64,000 nt of DNA from Phytophthora sp. 'mugwort' (Eukaryota; Oomycota; Peronosporomycetes; Peronosporales; Peronosporaceae): positions 1,240,001 to 1,304,000 of the forward strand of contig JAUCEF010000005.1 in NCBI GenBank assembly GCA_033558025.1, read 5' to 3'. Positions 1 to 10,566 of this stretch are shown one piece after another. The notes under the pieces were generated by a model. The model saw only the letters and a program-made list of their open reading frames with translations. It searched no databases and was not told where the DNA came from. Every line of letters starts with the position of its first letter. Positions within the stretch are counted from its first letter, which is position 1. The translations under genes were made by a program, and so were the position numbers.

Positions 1-149
1 GCAGCGCATTTCTCGACCTTGTTAGCAACTACTCACTGTACCTGGCAATCGGCAGTGTCATCGTCGTCATCGGCTCGGTGGCAGTTAATATCATGTCGTG
101 GTATCTGCGGCGTCGCGACATGTACCATTTCTATGAGGTCTACTATTAG
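1..149 (+). CDS. Tetraspanin-like protein, C-terminal end (partial)
   Basis: Only the last 48 codons are present; the reading frame starts at base 3 and ends at TAG 147-149. The residues align with the ends of the two tetraspanin-like proteins downstream: the block FLDLVSNYSLYL corresponds to FLDLVEDYSLYL at the start of TM4 in the gene at 1891. It is followed by a hydrophobic segment (TM4) and a short basic cytoplasmic tail, LRRRDMYHFYEVYY. The tail is tyrosine-rich and differs from both neighbours. I infer the third member of a tandem array on the same strand, with its start outside the window. No ATG lies at the beginning, so it is easily missed. Confidence 0.85.
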   Translation, partial: SAFLDLVSNYSLYLAIGSVIVVIGSVAVNIMSWYLRRRDMYHFYEVYY

Positions 150-582
150 TGCATATAGAAAAAATCCTTGTGTACAAATAAAAGTGTTGATTCACCGCGA
201 ATTGATGCCTATTACCGCCCTGGCCTCAACGCGCTGGCCATATTTCCAGCCTAGCTAGGTTCGGAACCATCCATTCAGCCCTCTACGCTGTACTTATTAG
301 CGCAGGGTTGGCTACTTAAGACATCTCCGCATCTCCGTGGTTCCTTTAAGACTGATAGAGTCTTCATCATCGGTTCGAGCCACACCGTCTAGCAAGAATG
401 CAAGGTCAGTGCTGAAACGTTGAGTGTTAGTGGCTTCTGGATACGTTGATGGATACCGGTATAATGTCATCACCCACGAAAAGGTGCTCTCTGGTCAGCG
501 ATGGCATGGTGTACGAACACTTCGCATGTTGTCATTATTTATCGAGCGCGCTCACCAAAAACAGCCGAGAATTAAAGTCAGC
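150..582. other. Intergenic, between tetraspanin paralogues
   Basis: This stretch separates the stop of the first tetraspanin-like gene from the ATG of the second. I see no convincing coding sequence. The frame of the second gene is open upstream to about 424, but that part shows no similarity to the paralogue and the alignable proteins begin at 583, so I treat it as 5' UTR and promoter. No perfect oomycete initiator was found here. Confidence 0.5.
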
Positions 583-1506
583 ATGGGGCTCTGTTCCTGT
601 CTAGCCAAGTGTGTTAGTGAGTTGATTCTTCTCGCGATCAACTGTATCCTGGCATTGGGTGGCGCACTGGTGCTTTACGTCGGGATTTACTTGCGGCATA
701 CGGGCTGGGTTGAAGTGATTCAGGGGTATTGGTCTCCGATTGACGGCATCCTCACTGCTCTTATTATCGTCGGCAGTGTCGTTATCGGGTTGGCAGTATT
801 CGGCTGCATTGCGGCATTATGTCGTTGGCGCTTCGGACTGTGCATCTACGCGAGTGTTGTTCTTCTATTCTTCGTCTTGTTCGTGATAGTAGCCGTGGCA
901 GCCTTCCTGCTACGGCATCGCGCCGACGACTGGGAAGACTCGACGTACCCAGCCAGCAGCGACGAAGAATCCGTGAAAGAAAACTTCGACCAAGTATACT
1001 GCTACGCGCAAGGCGAGTACATCTGCAACCAGGCATCAGTCTCGGACGCGCTCACGATGTTTGTCCCGACACTGGACTCGTCCATTATATCACTTTTCGA
1101 TAACATGACTGGCGGTGTCAACGCCCTCTGCGACGACTACTTGGGCGACTACGACGAGCTCTCGCGTGTGTGCGATGGCTGCGACCAAGCGCGGCAATTC
1201 AAAAGTTTGTCGTCCGTAGCGTCATGGGCAAATGATCGTTGCCCGAGGACATCGGAGACGCTGATTTGGTGTGGGGTTTTCCTCAGCACGGAAGACACGA
1301 CCAGCTCGTCCGGGACGGCTCCGTATTCAGAATGCCGCACGGAATTTCTGGATCTCGTGGAGAAATACGCGCTTTGGCTCGGCATCGGCAGCATCATCGT
1401 GTGTGCCGGCGCACTCATGGTGGTCACCTTTGCCTGCATCTTGCGGCATCGCGACCGGCGCCCCGCTTCGCCGCTTCAAACGCACTCGGCATACGGACGG
1501 TTCTAG
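583..1506 (+). CDS. Tetraspanin-like membrane protein (paralogue 2)
   Basis: This is an uninterrupted 307-aa protein with the tetraspanin layout. TM1 is about residues 15-37, a short loop follows, then TM2 57-80, TM3 86-110, a long extracellular loop 111-263, TM4 264-287 and a 20-residue basic tail. The loop holds paired cysteines, including YCYAQGEYIC, the block CDGCD, and single cysteines near TM4; the animal CCG signature is absent and CDGC may replace it. The N-terminus MGLCSCLAKC has several juxtamembrane cysteines that could be palmitoylated. I chose the ATG at 583 because it aligns with the start of the next gene (MGSCQCLGKC); the frame extends upstream without similarity. Family membership is well supported by topology and paralogy, while the specific function (membrane microdomain organiser) is inferred from the family. 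Confidence 0.85.
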   Translation: MGLCSCLAKCVSELILLAINCILALGGALVLYVGIYLRHTGWVEVIQGYWSPIDGILTALIIVGSVVIGLAVFGCIAALCRWRFGLCIYASVVLLFFVLFVIVAVAAFLLRHRADDWEDSTYPASSDEESVKENFDQVYCYAQGEYICNQASVSDALTMFVPTLDSSIISLFDNMTGGVNALCDDYLGDYDELSRVCDGCDQARQFKSLSSVASWANDRCPRTSETLIWCGVFLSTEDTTSSSGTAPYSECRTEFLDLVEKYALWLGIGSIIVCAGALMVVTFACILRHRDRRPASPLQTHSAYGRF

Positions 1507-1858
1507 GCCGTTACCAAGGACTACGAACTTCGTCTAACATCTATATATCAATATACATTACTATATGTACTACGGTACTCGCATGGCATTTCTACGAGAG
1601 GTTTTGCATCCACGCTCCCAGTCTGGCGGTCGACGCGGCACCTTGTTCTATGCCTCCATTGGCTGCACAACCTCCGGGAACGGCGAGCCGATCCCATTCC
1701 TGAAAATCCGGTCGGAAGCTTTCGCGTCTCTCCCTGCTACAACACATATCGTACTTAGCAGACAACATCTCCTAAATCACCTAAAGTTCATTCATGTCGT
1801 CCTGCAGCAATTAATACCAGATCACTGTGGCGATTGTCGCGTAAGGCATGATCAGCAG
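1507..1858. other. Intergenic, promoter region of paralogue 3
   Basis: This is a non-coding spacer between the two complete tetraspanin-like genes. The open frames in it are short and show no family resemblance. It ends at the initiator-like motif annotated at 1859. Confidence 0.5.
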
Positions 1859-1872
1859 CCATTCTTCAATTT
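1859..1872 (+). promoter_or_regulatory. Oomycete initiator/FPR-type core promoter
   Basis: The 14 bases CCATTCTTCAATTT match the oomycete initiator plus flanking promoter region pattern YCATTYYNCAWTTT at every position. The motif lies 19 bases before the ATG at 1891, which fits the very short 5' UTRs typical of oomycete genes. The match is seen directly in the sequence; its activity as the transcription start is inferred. Confidence 0.7.
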
Positions 1873-1890
1873 GCGTCGACTACGTAAAGC

Positions 1891-2853
1891 ATGGGAAGTT
1901 GCCAATGCTTGGGGAAATGCGCGACACAGCTCATCCTGATCGCCATTAACTGTGTGCTGGCGATCGGCGCTGCCTTGGTGCTATATGTGGGTATTTACAT
2001 CCGCCACGCCGGCTGGGTGGATGTGATTCAGGCCTACTGGTCCAACATCGACGACGCTGTAACGGCGCTCATCGTGGTAGCAGGCGTGATCATCGGACTG
2101 GCAGTGCTGGGTTCCCTTGCGGCTCTCTGTCGCTGGAGATTCGGGCTCTGCACGTACGCGATTGTTGTACTGCTATTCCTGATCCTGTTCGCAGTCGTGG
2201 CAATCGCTGCCTTTATTCTGATGGCCAAGGCCGACGACTGGAGCGATAAAACGTACCCGGCCGAGAAAACCGAGGAGACTGTGAAGACCGACTTTGACCA
2301 GGTTTACTGCTACGCGCAAGGCGAGTATGTTTGCAACGAGGCGTCGGTGGCGGAAGTATTGACCATGTTCGCTCCCGAACTTAACTCGACGATCATGGCT
2401 TTGTTCGAGAACATAACAGGCGGCGCGAATGCGCTGTGTAACGACTTCTTAAGCGACTACAGCCAGCTCGAGAGCCTCTGCGATGGATGCGACACCGCGC
2501 GCGAGTTCGAGAACTACACTAAGGTCTTCAAATGGGCAAAATCCGAATGCCCCAGAACCAACGAGACTTTTATCTACTGTGGAGAATTCTTAGCGACGGG
2601 ATCGTTGTCAAACATCACCGTTGGCATGGCGCCCTACACGCAGTGCCGGGCCGAGTTCCTGGATCTCGTAGAGGACTACTCATTGTATCTAGGTGTCGGC
2701 AGCGTGTTCGTGTGCTTCGGCGCGCTCATGGTCATCATCTTCGCGTGCTGTCTGAGTCGCCGAGAGCAGCTTGGCCGCAACCACGCCGAGCTGGCAGACG
2801 ACCCCATTACCCCATTGATGGAACACCCGCGATACCAGTACACCAAGGCATAG
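1891..2853 (+). CDS. Tetraspanin-like membrane protein (paralogue 3)
   Basis: This is an intact 320-aa protein, closely similar along its whole length to the gene at 583. It has TM1 near the N-terminus, TM2 and TM3 separated by a short turn (RWRFG), a large extracellular loop of roughly 150 residues and TM4 at about 265-288. Loop cysteines are conserved between the paralogues (YCYAQGEYVC, LCDGCD, ECPRT, YCGEF, TQCRAEF), and sequons such as NST and NIT suggest N-glycosylation. The 32-residue tail is longer and less basic than in paralogue 2. The ATG at 1891 is supported by alignment with MGLCSCLAKC and by the initiator-like motif just upstream. Tandem duplication on one strand, with 384 bp to the previous stop, suggests recent gene duplication. 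The particular biological role is unknown. Confidence 0.88.
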   Translation: MGSCQCLGKCATQLILIAINCVLAIGAALVLYVGIYIRHAGWVDVIQAYWSNIDDAVTALIVVAGVIIGLAVLGSLAALCRWRFGLCTYAIVVLLFLILFAVVAIAAFILMAKADDWSDKTYPAEKTEETVKTDFDQVYCYAQGEYVCNEASVAEVLTMFAPELNSTIMALFENITGGANALCNDFLSDYSQLESLCDGCDTAREFENYTKVFKWAKSECPRTNETFIYCGEFLATGSLSNITVGMAPYTQCRAEFLDLVEDYSLYLGVGSVFVCFGALMVIIFACCLSRREQLGRNHAELADDPITPLMEHPRYQYTKA

Positions 2854-3760
2854 AACGCCTTAGCAACATCAATCCGACTATTGTACGATAGCATAGCGCA
2901 TATGCATTGTTTTTAAATCTCATCACTAAGCATTCCTAAGTGAGCCATGCAGCCATGCACTTGAGTCTTCAACTTCGTAGCTTCTTGGATTCTTTTGACT
3001 AGAGTTGTACATGTACCGCGCACCGGCTCTAACTCAGGATGGGATATTTATCAGTGCTAGATTATAGTACCGGTACATGTACCGTACACCACCTGGTACA
3101 AGCGTCGCTATGTTAGAAACGTCACTTCATTTTATCCAATCATAAGCAGATCAAACTGAGAGCCCCAGCAGCAGCAACAACGGCCGCTGCAAATTCACAG
3201 CCCTCCCCCTTTCTCCAAGTATGTGCAGTCCGTGTCGTTCTCCTCTCAGTCCGTTCCCCAAGCTGCGACCTCCTCTAAGCTCCTACAGTATATTCGCATT
3301 AACAGACTGGCTCCGAGGTGGTCGCTTGGAGCGAATCGGCGGCCTCCGAGAGGGCGATCCGATCGCTGCGGCCAAACGGACGCTGTCTCCTGCAGAGAGA
3401 GGGGCTTCCGCAGTTTGCCTGGCGTATGGGATGGTATTCCCAGCTTCTGGCATGGCCAGCTGAAAGAGCTCCGAGCTCTGGAGGAGAGGGGGAACTTCCT
3501 GTAGTAACCCCGCTTTGGAGAGGCATGCTGCTATGAGAGGGAGTGGACTTGACTTGCTGCTGCGCTTTGCTAAACTGCCCCAAAATCGAGGCAAGAAAGA
3601 AATGGTAGGCAGCAAATGGCGAATGATTTCTACCCAATCAGCGGCGTAGCGACACTGCTACTGCGGCCGTGCTATCTTGCTGCTGCCTTAACTGAGGGCC
3701 ACAGATGTTCACTTTCGGAAAGCGCAAGACATGAGAAGGCTACGAGTCAGCACGATAGAC
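2854..3760. other. Intergenic, no gene recognised
   Basis: I see no credible coding sequence in this stretch. It contains the self-complementary 14-mer CGGTACATGTACCG at 3071-3084, with a related GTACATGTAC at about 3008-3017. Short open frames on both strands at 3.2-3.6 kb have no recognisable motif. This is the left border of the transposon-rich block. Confidence 0.4.
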
Positions 3761-4070
3761 CTGAGATTGTACACACAGCTAGCTATCATACCGGAGTAGA
3801 TGAATTTCAAAGCGCACGCCGTCGCCACAGCCTTCTCCGAGAATACGCCGGGCGAACACGACCATTTGCTCTACCTCTTTTCTAATTTCCATATTAAACA
3901 AAAATGCCACCCGTGCAAGTAAATCCACAGGCGAGCTACAAATCTGAAATTATACACACCGCTAGCTAGCTATTATACCAGTGTAGATGAAAAAAAATCA
4001 AAGCGCCGTCGTCGCAGTCGTCGCTGAAATAACGACGCGTTCACATGACCATTTGCTCTCCCTATTGACT
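3761..4070. repeat. Imperfect tandem duplication, unit ~185 bp
   Basis: Two adjacent segments share the same order of short matches. The first begins CTGAGATTGTACACACAGC (3761) and the second CTGAAATTATACACACCGC (3944). Both continue with GCTAGCTA, a TAGATGAA block, CAAAGCGC and, at the end, ACCATTTGCTCT (3861 and 4048). The offset is about 183-187 bp. The copies have diverged by substitutions and small indels. No gene is involved. Confidence 0.65.
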
Positions 4071-4925
4071 GTGATTGTGACTGTGACTGAATGGATGCTT
4101 TGCATTACCGTGCATAATTTGCTAAGTACGTGTACATCGCTTCGTAAACGGAGACCTGTACATCTAACCCGAACGTGTACATTGGTGACGTTTCTAAAAG
4201 GGGAATACGGTCCATGTATTTGCCAAAACTGACCGATTGACGACCTTTGATCATGTCCGATCAATGCGCTCGCAATTAATTTAATCACACTTAATGGTGT
4301 ATCATAGAACACAAGCGTTTCGCGACCTTGCGCGATTTTCTGCGTGATTAATTCGATGAACGCATGGAAGTTTTGAGTAGAAAGCACAACACTGTACGCA
4401 CCCAAATTCGATGTACGCTTGGTAAGAAGGACGAACATATTGCATGTCTACTCGAGATGGCGAAAAAGAGCTCCTATCCCGACTCGCGCCTTCTGTGATC
4501 AAAATAAGGATCCTCCCCTCCCCTCTCGTTCTTCGTGGACAAATGTGGTGCATACTACCCAGTGGAGATGCGGAGTACGATGGAAGAAAAGTTCTTCGAG
4601 GCGAAGGATGTGGGGGCCGTGTTTGAACAAGAAATTTGTTTTTGTTCGTCGAAACAGTGCTAGACTTGCGCAAATCCTATCGTGATCGTAAGGACTTTAT
4701 TCAGATTAAAGCCATCCCCGCGAAAGTGACACCTCTCTATAAGTACACGACCATCATACTCAACAAGAACATCTTCGCGAGAACAGAAGCGATTGTATCA
4801 CAACAGTCGTGAAGTCTACTTGACGTTTGCTGGTTTTATGCAAGCACCTCACAGCACACGCTCACCCGTGGCGAATGCGTTTCGCGATCAGGTTCACCAG
4901 CAAGTCTTCGCGCTGCTGTATGGTG

Positions 4926-6458
4926 CTATAAAGCAAAAACAAAACAAAGTGTTAATGACGTTCCGCAAGGTCGACAAGTCTGCGTATGTTGCATCATTGC
5001 CATCATTTCCGTCATCGAAGCGTTTTCCGAGCAGGACTTCTTCAAAGATTCCTCTACGAAGGCGGCGTCATCCTCCACCAGGAGATGCGTATTCTTGTCA
5101 ACAGTACGGCCTCCGCGTGAGGGATAGCGTTCATCATGATAGTATGAGAGCAGCCTTCCACTCCTTGTTCCCGGTCCTGCCAGGAAATACCGGTAGTGCA
5201 TCTGAGGATCGTATCGTTGGCAGCATCACAGAGGCTGGACACCAGGTCGCCCCACACTTCGGCCGACATTCCCCTGGAACGCTTTGTAGACTTCAAGCGT
5301 TCTATCATCTGCAGGAGAGTTTGGGATACGAAGTTGTTGTGGAACCGGGTTCGCAGCGTCTCAAATTCGCTGATATATGAATGCATCCACGACTCCTCGC
5401 CTGACTTGCCCTTCGAGCACTCGCGGAGCGCGGATCACTCAGTCACAAGGCCTGGTCTTGAAAGCGTTCCAGAACGTACGCCTCCCCCACACATGACCCG
5501 TTGGAAGAGAACGTCTGGATCATCCAGAAAGCGTTCTCAATGTTAGAAGGCATTCCTCCAAAGTGTAGGCGTTGGGCGGAGGATTTAGCTCTAGAGCCTC
5601 CACTTTCACCGACGTCTGAATGATCTTGGGTGGCGTTACCGCTAGTCGACGCTGTAACCGCAGTAGCGCCAGGTGAAGTAGCCACTCCCGCAGAGGAATA
5701 TTTTTAAGTGCCTGTTCCAGCGTCCCAAACCGGTGTCGAAGCCGCCGTCGCCCCTTGAGGTTGGAGAGTACGGAGTGGTGGACCGAAATTCGACGATCCA
5801 GTTGTTCTACCAATGGTATAGCCTCCGTACGAAGGTATTGCAGTCCGTGCATGGTTCGGGGTCCTCGGAGTAGCAGGAACGCCTATGTGCGGAGTCGGCC
5901 GAGGGTTCGGTCCGTACCAAACAGACAGGGGTTGTTGAGGCGTCGTCACCATGTAGTATTATATGTTGTGATAAGACCACGCGCTTCCACTCCACTGTTA
6001 GGAACCACTGTTCCCAACGGCACCGTTCCAACCGTACCGTTCAGTGGAGGTACGTCCGTGACCGGCGATGGTGAAGGCGCCGGCAGTCGAAAACTTCCCT
6101 TTGCGCCGTAATCTGCGTCGTCGTCCCTTGGGTGTCACTCAGAGCGTTCTTTGAAGGAGGAGCCAATGTCCAACCCCCACTCCCACCTTCACTGTGCGTA
6201 CCCGTCACCACCCTTTACACGATCGACCTTACCGTGTCTAACACCGCAGATGTCGACAAGCTGGGTACGCGTATGGTTCGTCAGAGGACCAGTTGGAGCT
6301 TCTAGCGTGGCCGTGTCTGGGCCCGTGAGTCCTTCACTCTGTGCCGCACCACAAATTGAAGTAGGAGGCTTCTCGTTTTCTCCAGCATCAGGTCTCGACC
6401 CCCTCACCTTCTCTGTGCCGATCACTTCTTTGACGGCGTCGTTTTTACTCAGCTTCAT
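4926..6458 (-). pseudogene. LTR-retrotransposon gag relic
   Basis: On the minus strand a gag-like protein can be followed in pieces through several frameshifts. A possible ATG lies at about 6458 (MKLSKNDAVKEV), followed by a Pro/Thr/Ser-rich middle part. Then comes a helical block, HSYISEFETLRTRFHNNF and VWGDLVSSLCDAAN (about 5386-5200), then QMHYRYFLAGPG and a tail with MTEMMAMMQHTQ near 4940. This order resembles gag proteins of oomycete LTR elements. No intact frame covers the whole region, so it is non-functional. No polymerase was recognised next to it. The match is from recalled family pattern; Copia and gypsy gags are hard to separate at this level of decay. Confidence 0.5.
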
Positions 6459-7735
6459 CCTTGGGCTTCAGTAGAATCACGTTTCTATATTTATAGATCT
6501 CTCTCCCGGGGGGCAGCGCTTCACAGGGCGAAGTCGCCAAGACTACCGACCACTAGAACCCTTCGGGTTGGCTACGATACACGACGTTCCAGCACGCGTA
6601 TATCACTTCCCCGTCGATCTGTTCCTTCGGGCAGTAAGCTCGACGTCGAGAATAAGGGTTGACTGCCCCAGTTACCGTTCCTGGGTCGAATCATTCACAG
6701 CACGAGCCTTCATTTGATCGTTTAAAGTAGCACACCGCACGGCTGTTCTTCACAACGTCCCACGAATCTTTTTACAACAAGCCAAACTAGGGTTTCTCCA
6801 GTAAGCAGATACCCTGCTTCACCCAGTGCACCTCCCTCTGCACTGGATCGGGTACGGTCTTGCTTGCGGTGGCTAAAAGTCAGGAACACTTAGTAGTGAA
6901 AGTAGAACTATTCGAAGAAAAATGTAATCTCTCGGTTTGTTGGAGCTCTCTTGGGTTCTGTAGGGAAGATTTACGACTGAGAGCTAAACTACACGAACTA
7001 TCACTCCTAGACTTCGCACACAGGTGGGTGTCGAACTTAGTCCCTCCACTTGGACAACACACTTGCTCTTCGCATACAACTTCGCGGACAGCCCTACGTT
7101 CCGTTCGGGGATCCGCGTCGCCCTTCCCGCCCCTCCCGCTCCTCTAAGCGAATGGCTAGCCCAGACAGCTAGGTCGACCATCCTCGAGACCAAGTGCTCG
7201 AGCAGACTTTACACACCGCCTAGAAAGGTTACCCCACAGAGAGCGGGCCCACGCAAGGGCTGACATACCCATACGCAGTCATTCCTTTCGCTGGCGTAAT
7301 CAACATATACTGACGAGACGCTGGCAACACAGCATGGCCCTAACCCCTTGTCGGAACTCTGGCATGTGAGCTGCCCACCCGGACTCAGTACAGTTGCAGT
7401 TGCGTTGATTTCAACTTACCGATTTTGTGGAAAATTGCGATCTCTGATTGGCTGAACGCCATTTTAGAAAATGCCAGTTGACGATTAGTTTCTCACCGGA
7501 ATATATGACCACTTTTTTTTGTTAAATTCAGGATAGCATGGTAAAAGAGCTCTTGGACGTTTGATTGGCTTATTAAACTAGCCAATGCCATTAGACACGT
7601 TGCAACTTGTACCGTTGCAATCGGCACAGTACATATCGAGATAAGGCCGACAGGAACCGTAACGTTGGTTTTTAAGCCGCAACAAATGGCCTCTGATCCA
7701 CCACACGACTTCCCCAAATGAAATAATTTGACTCT
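6459..7735. other. Probable leader/LTR remnant of the gag relic
   Basis: This lies upstream (on the minus strand) of the gag relic. It has no recognisable gene. It may contain the leader or 5' LTR of that element, but I found no convincing direct repeat on the other side, so the LTR assignment is only a suggestion. Confidence 0.25.
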
Positions 7736-9735
7736 AGAGGAGCGTGAGCATGCTCGCTCTCATGTACGCCGTTGCGTTAAACATGAAGTTACCACCCAAG
7801 GAGAATGACCATGCTACAGTGCTCGGAGCGATCATTTTTTTCGGCGTCTCTTGAATAGGTCTCGCGACATGGTAATGGATGGCGAGTTGTGTGGCGTGGA
7901 GAGACGCAGGAAGGGCCGCAGTGGCAGCAAATCCCGCGTTACAAACGATTTCTTCAAAGCACAGAGAAGATCGCACTTACCCCTCTACACTTGCGAACCA
8001 ATATTCGAACGGAAGTATACTTAATGGTCGATTTGGCCTTATATTTCCGAACAGAGGAAGTACGTCACACCAAAGCAGACGCAACACGTACCAGATTCGG
8101 CTATCTTGGGTTTGCTCGCAATGGCCAGGTGAGTAGGCTATGTATCAATGGAAATATTTTTCACACGAGCTTTATTAGCCGTTAAATAATGGAGATGCGG
8201 CCGAGACAGTTCATATCCCCCCTATAAGGTCAGCTGGTCGCTACGACAAATGAGACAATCACAAAAATTATTGCTGACGCACCATTTATAGTTTTCGTGA
8301 TAAATCGGCTTAAAAGTTGGTCCAATGTAAATCGTACGTAAACGCCTTTGTGAGAAACGAGCGTTATCGCTAATTCAACAATTGGAAAGGGATTTATCGA
8401 CGCCCGCAACTAGACAGCAGCTCATTACGAGACGTGATCACAAACAGCGATACAGAGTCACCGGTCACGCAGCCTCCTGTATCGCCGCTCCCCCCCCTCC
8501 ACCCATTTGTTCCAAGCCGAGCTGAAGCAGGCGACGACCAGGACCAGCCGCAGCCTGGAGTCATGACCGGCTGGCGCAGCGAAACAAGGGCGAAGCTTCA
8601 AGATGTGCCGAACGAGTCCTCTCTACCGAGGGTATCGAGTCTTGCGCGGATGCGGAGAGTGAAGTCGACACCAGTGAAGGGCGCGAGACAGCGCCGATGA
8701 GGACCTCTCACCTCAGTCTAGCGGCGAGGGCAGTGGTGAAGAGGCGCTGACCGCGGAAAGTGGACATAGAGCCGGGAATCGGAGGAGGACTTAAGCAACG
8801 TTTTGTTTTGAAATTAATTTCAACGCGCATATGACCGAGATTATCCGATCCGACTCGTGCGAAAACGCTCCGTGCCTGATAAGGCAACGGAACCGGAGTC
8901 TCTGTTGAATTGGTTGGAAAGATGACGAACCAAGAGATAAATAAAAGTCGGTATACACGCCTATCCGATCTTATGGAAGTACGGGTCGATTGCAGGCATG
9001 GGGGCGGTGACTGGGAAAAGTTATTTTATTATCTTCCTTTTTTGTTGGCAAAATATGCCGTACTAATTTCGCCCGTAGTTACGGAGTCATTTCTATGACC
9101 CTTCAGCGGGATGAGGAGAGAATTCGCGAACGGCAACATGGCGGTCAAGGATCACGCAAACAAGCTTAACAAGCATGCGTCGCGAGTCGAAGTCGTTTGG
9201 CTAGTTAAGTGATTTACCCGCTTCGAGGAGGAGGTTGGGAAGGTGTCCCAGTGCGCGTACGGATGCAGAAGAAGACAGATGGATCTATCTAGAAACACTA
9301 CAGAAGTGATACGTACACACCACGGCCAGCGCATTTTTAAATATATGGGATGAGATGCACAAGTCTGTGGAGTCTGACCTCAGGGTGCGTGAGCCTGCTG
9401 AACTATAATGCGGAAGCTGCTAACGTTACACTTCCTACGATACAGACGCGGCCTACTCGCAGTGACGTGTGCGACGTTCGCCCTATTTGTCACGCCGGAA
9501 TGCGGGGCGACGTCACAACTAACAAAACGGGGGCGCTCGGGCGCCATACCGAATCGTCTTGGCACATGCGGTAAGTTTTGTGGCGTGACGTAGGCAACAT
9601 TTTGATTTCTTCGGTATGATTTGATGTGTATGTTGGTAATATCTTGAATTACTTACAGGCGAGAATAAAAGCCTGACAAGACATCTTGCATCAATGATCA
9701 TGCCGTCATTGTCATGGACTACTCGCAGAATCTCA
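7736..9735. other. Transposon-like debris, no gene recognised
   Basis: Short open blocks are seen (about 7889-8185 on +; about 8434-8700 on +, rich in Pro and Ser), but none could be assigned to a family. The region lies upstream of the DUF7869-type fragment and may carry the decayed N-terminal part of that element. Confidence is low. Confidence 0.25.
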
Positions 9736-10566
9736 GAATCTGACTATTCCTCGTGCAGCTAACACGCTGTCACAATGGAATTTCTCTTCTCTCGTGACTG
9801 TGAGCTACTTCGGCATTTACAACGAGAATAGTAGCGCCCAGATGAGCTACATCTACGATGAAACACCAGTGGCAAAGGCAACGACCAAATGACTGATCAT
9901 TCTATCAAGGCGTTTTTGAAACGCCGGGCTAAACCAGACTTACTGTGCATGTGGACAATTGCCGGGCCAAAGCAAGAAAACTACGTGATCAGGTTCTTGC
10001 TTACCCTCGTTATGGGCATTTTTGAAAACGTACACTTCAAAATGTCCATTAAGGGGAATAGGAAAAACTCGTGCGACCGTGGCTTTGGACACAATCGCAA
10101 GCATATGGCCGTCAATGAGTTCTGGACGATAGGTATATCATCGATGTTGTCAATGCAGCTGCATTAAGTCTATCACCATGGATGTGCCGCGAAGCAGTGA
10201 TATTTAAGTCGTATAAACCGGATTTAACTGAGATTCAAACGAAACTTGAAGGCGTGCAGCAGCTCTAGAACTTTTAAATGGATAGCGCTAAGCTCGGCGT
10301 TGTTTCGTACAAGAATGACTAACGTTCCGATGCAGATGGCAAAAATGAACGACGGAAGATTGACGCTATTTTGACGGCGAAGGAGAAAGTAGTTCGTTTC
10401 AGGATCGTCCACACCAAAACCCTGCCCCCACCGCCTTTAAATGCTGAAACGAAATCGTCGCAGATGTACTGGTCAATACGGCCATACGTCCCGGAAAACT
10501 TCCAGAATGACCTTTTGTACGCAAAGCCGAGTGGACAAGAAGGGGCTACCGCAATGACGACAACGT
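9736..10566 (+). pseudogene. DUF7869-type transposon-associated protein fragment
   Basis: Three frames on the + strand give consecutive family-like blocks. The first is IPRAANTLSQWNFSSL with YIYDETPVAKATTK (about 9740-9888). The second is GPKQENYVIRFLLTLVMGIF followed by NSCDRGFGHNRKH (about 9960-10110), and the third a C-terminal block PPPPLNAETK with IRPYVPENFQNDLLY (about 10420-10520). This order resembles the C-terminal half of the DUF7869-type family that is repetitive in oomycetes, in which a GHTKN-CDRGFGHI-like motif is characteristic. The frames are broken by shifts and stops. It is a dead fragment; no termini were identified. Assignment is from recalled family pattern. Confidence 0.5.

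Noticed and set aside
369..380. GGTTCGAGCC looks like a tRNA B box
   Set aside because: No matching A box or acceptor-stem pairing lies at the right distance, so a tRNA gene is not supported.
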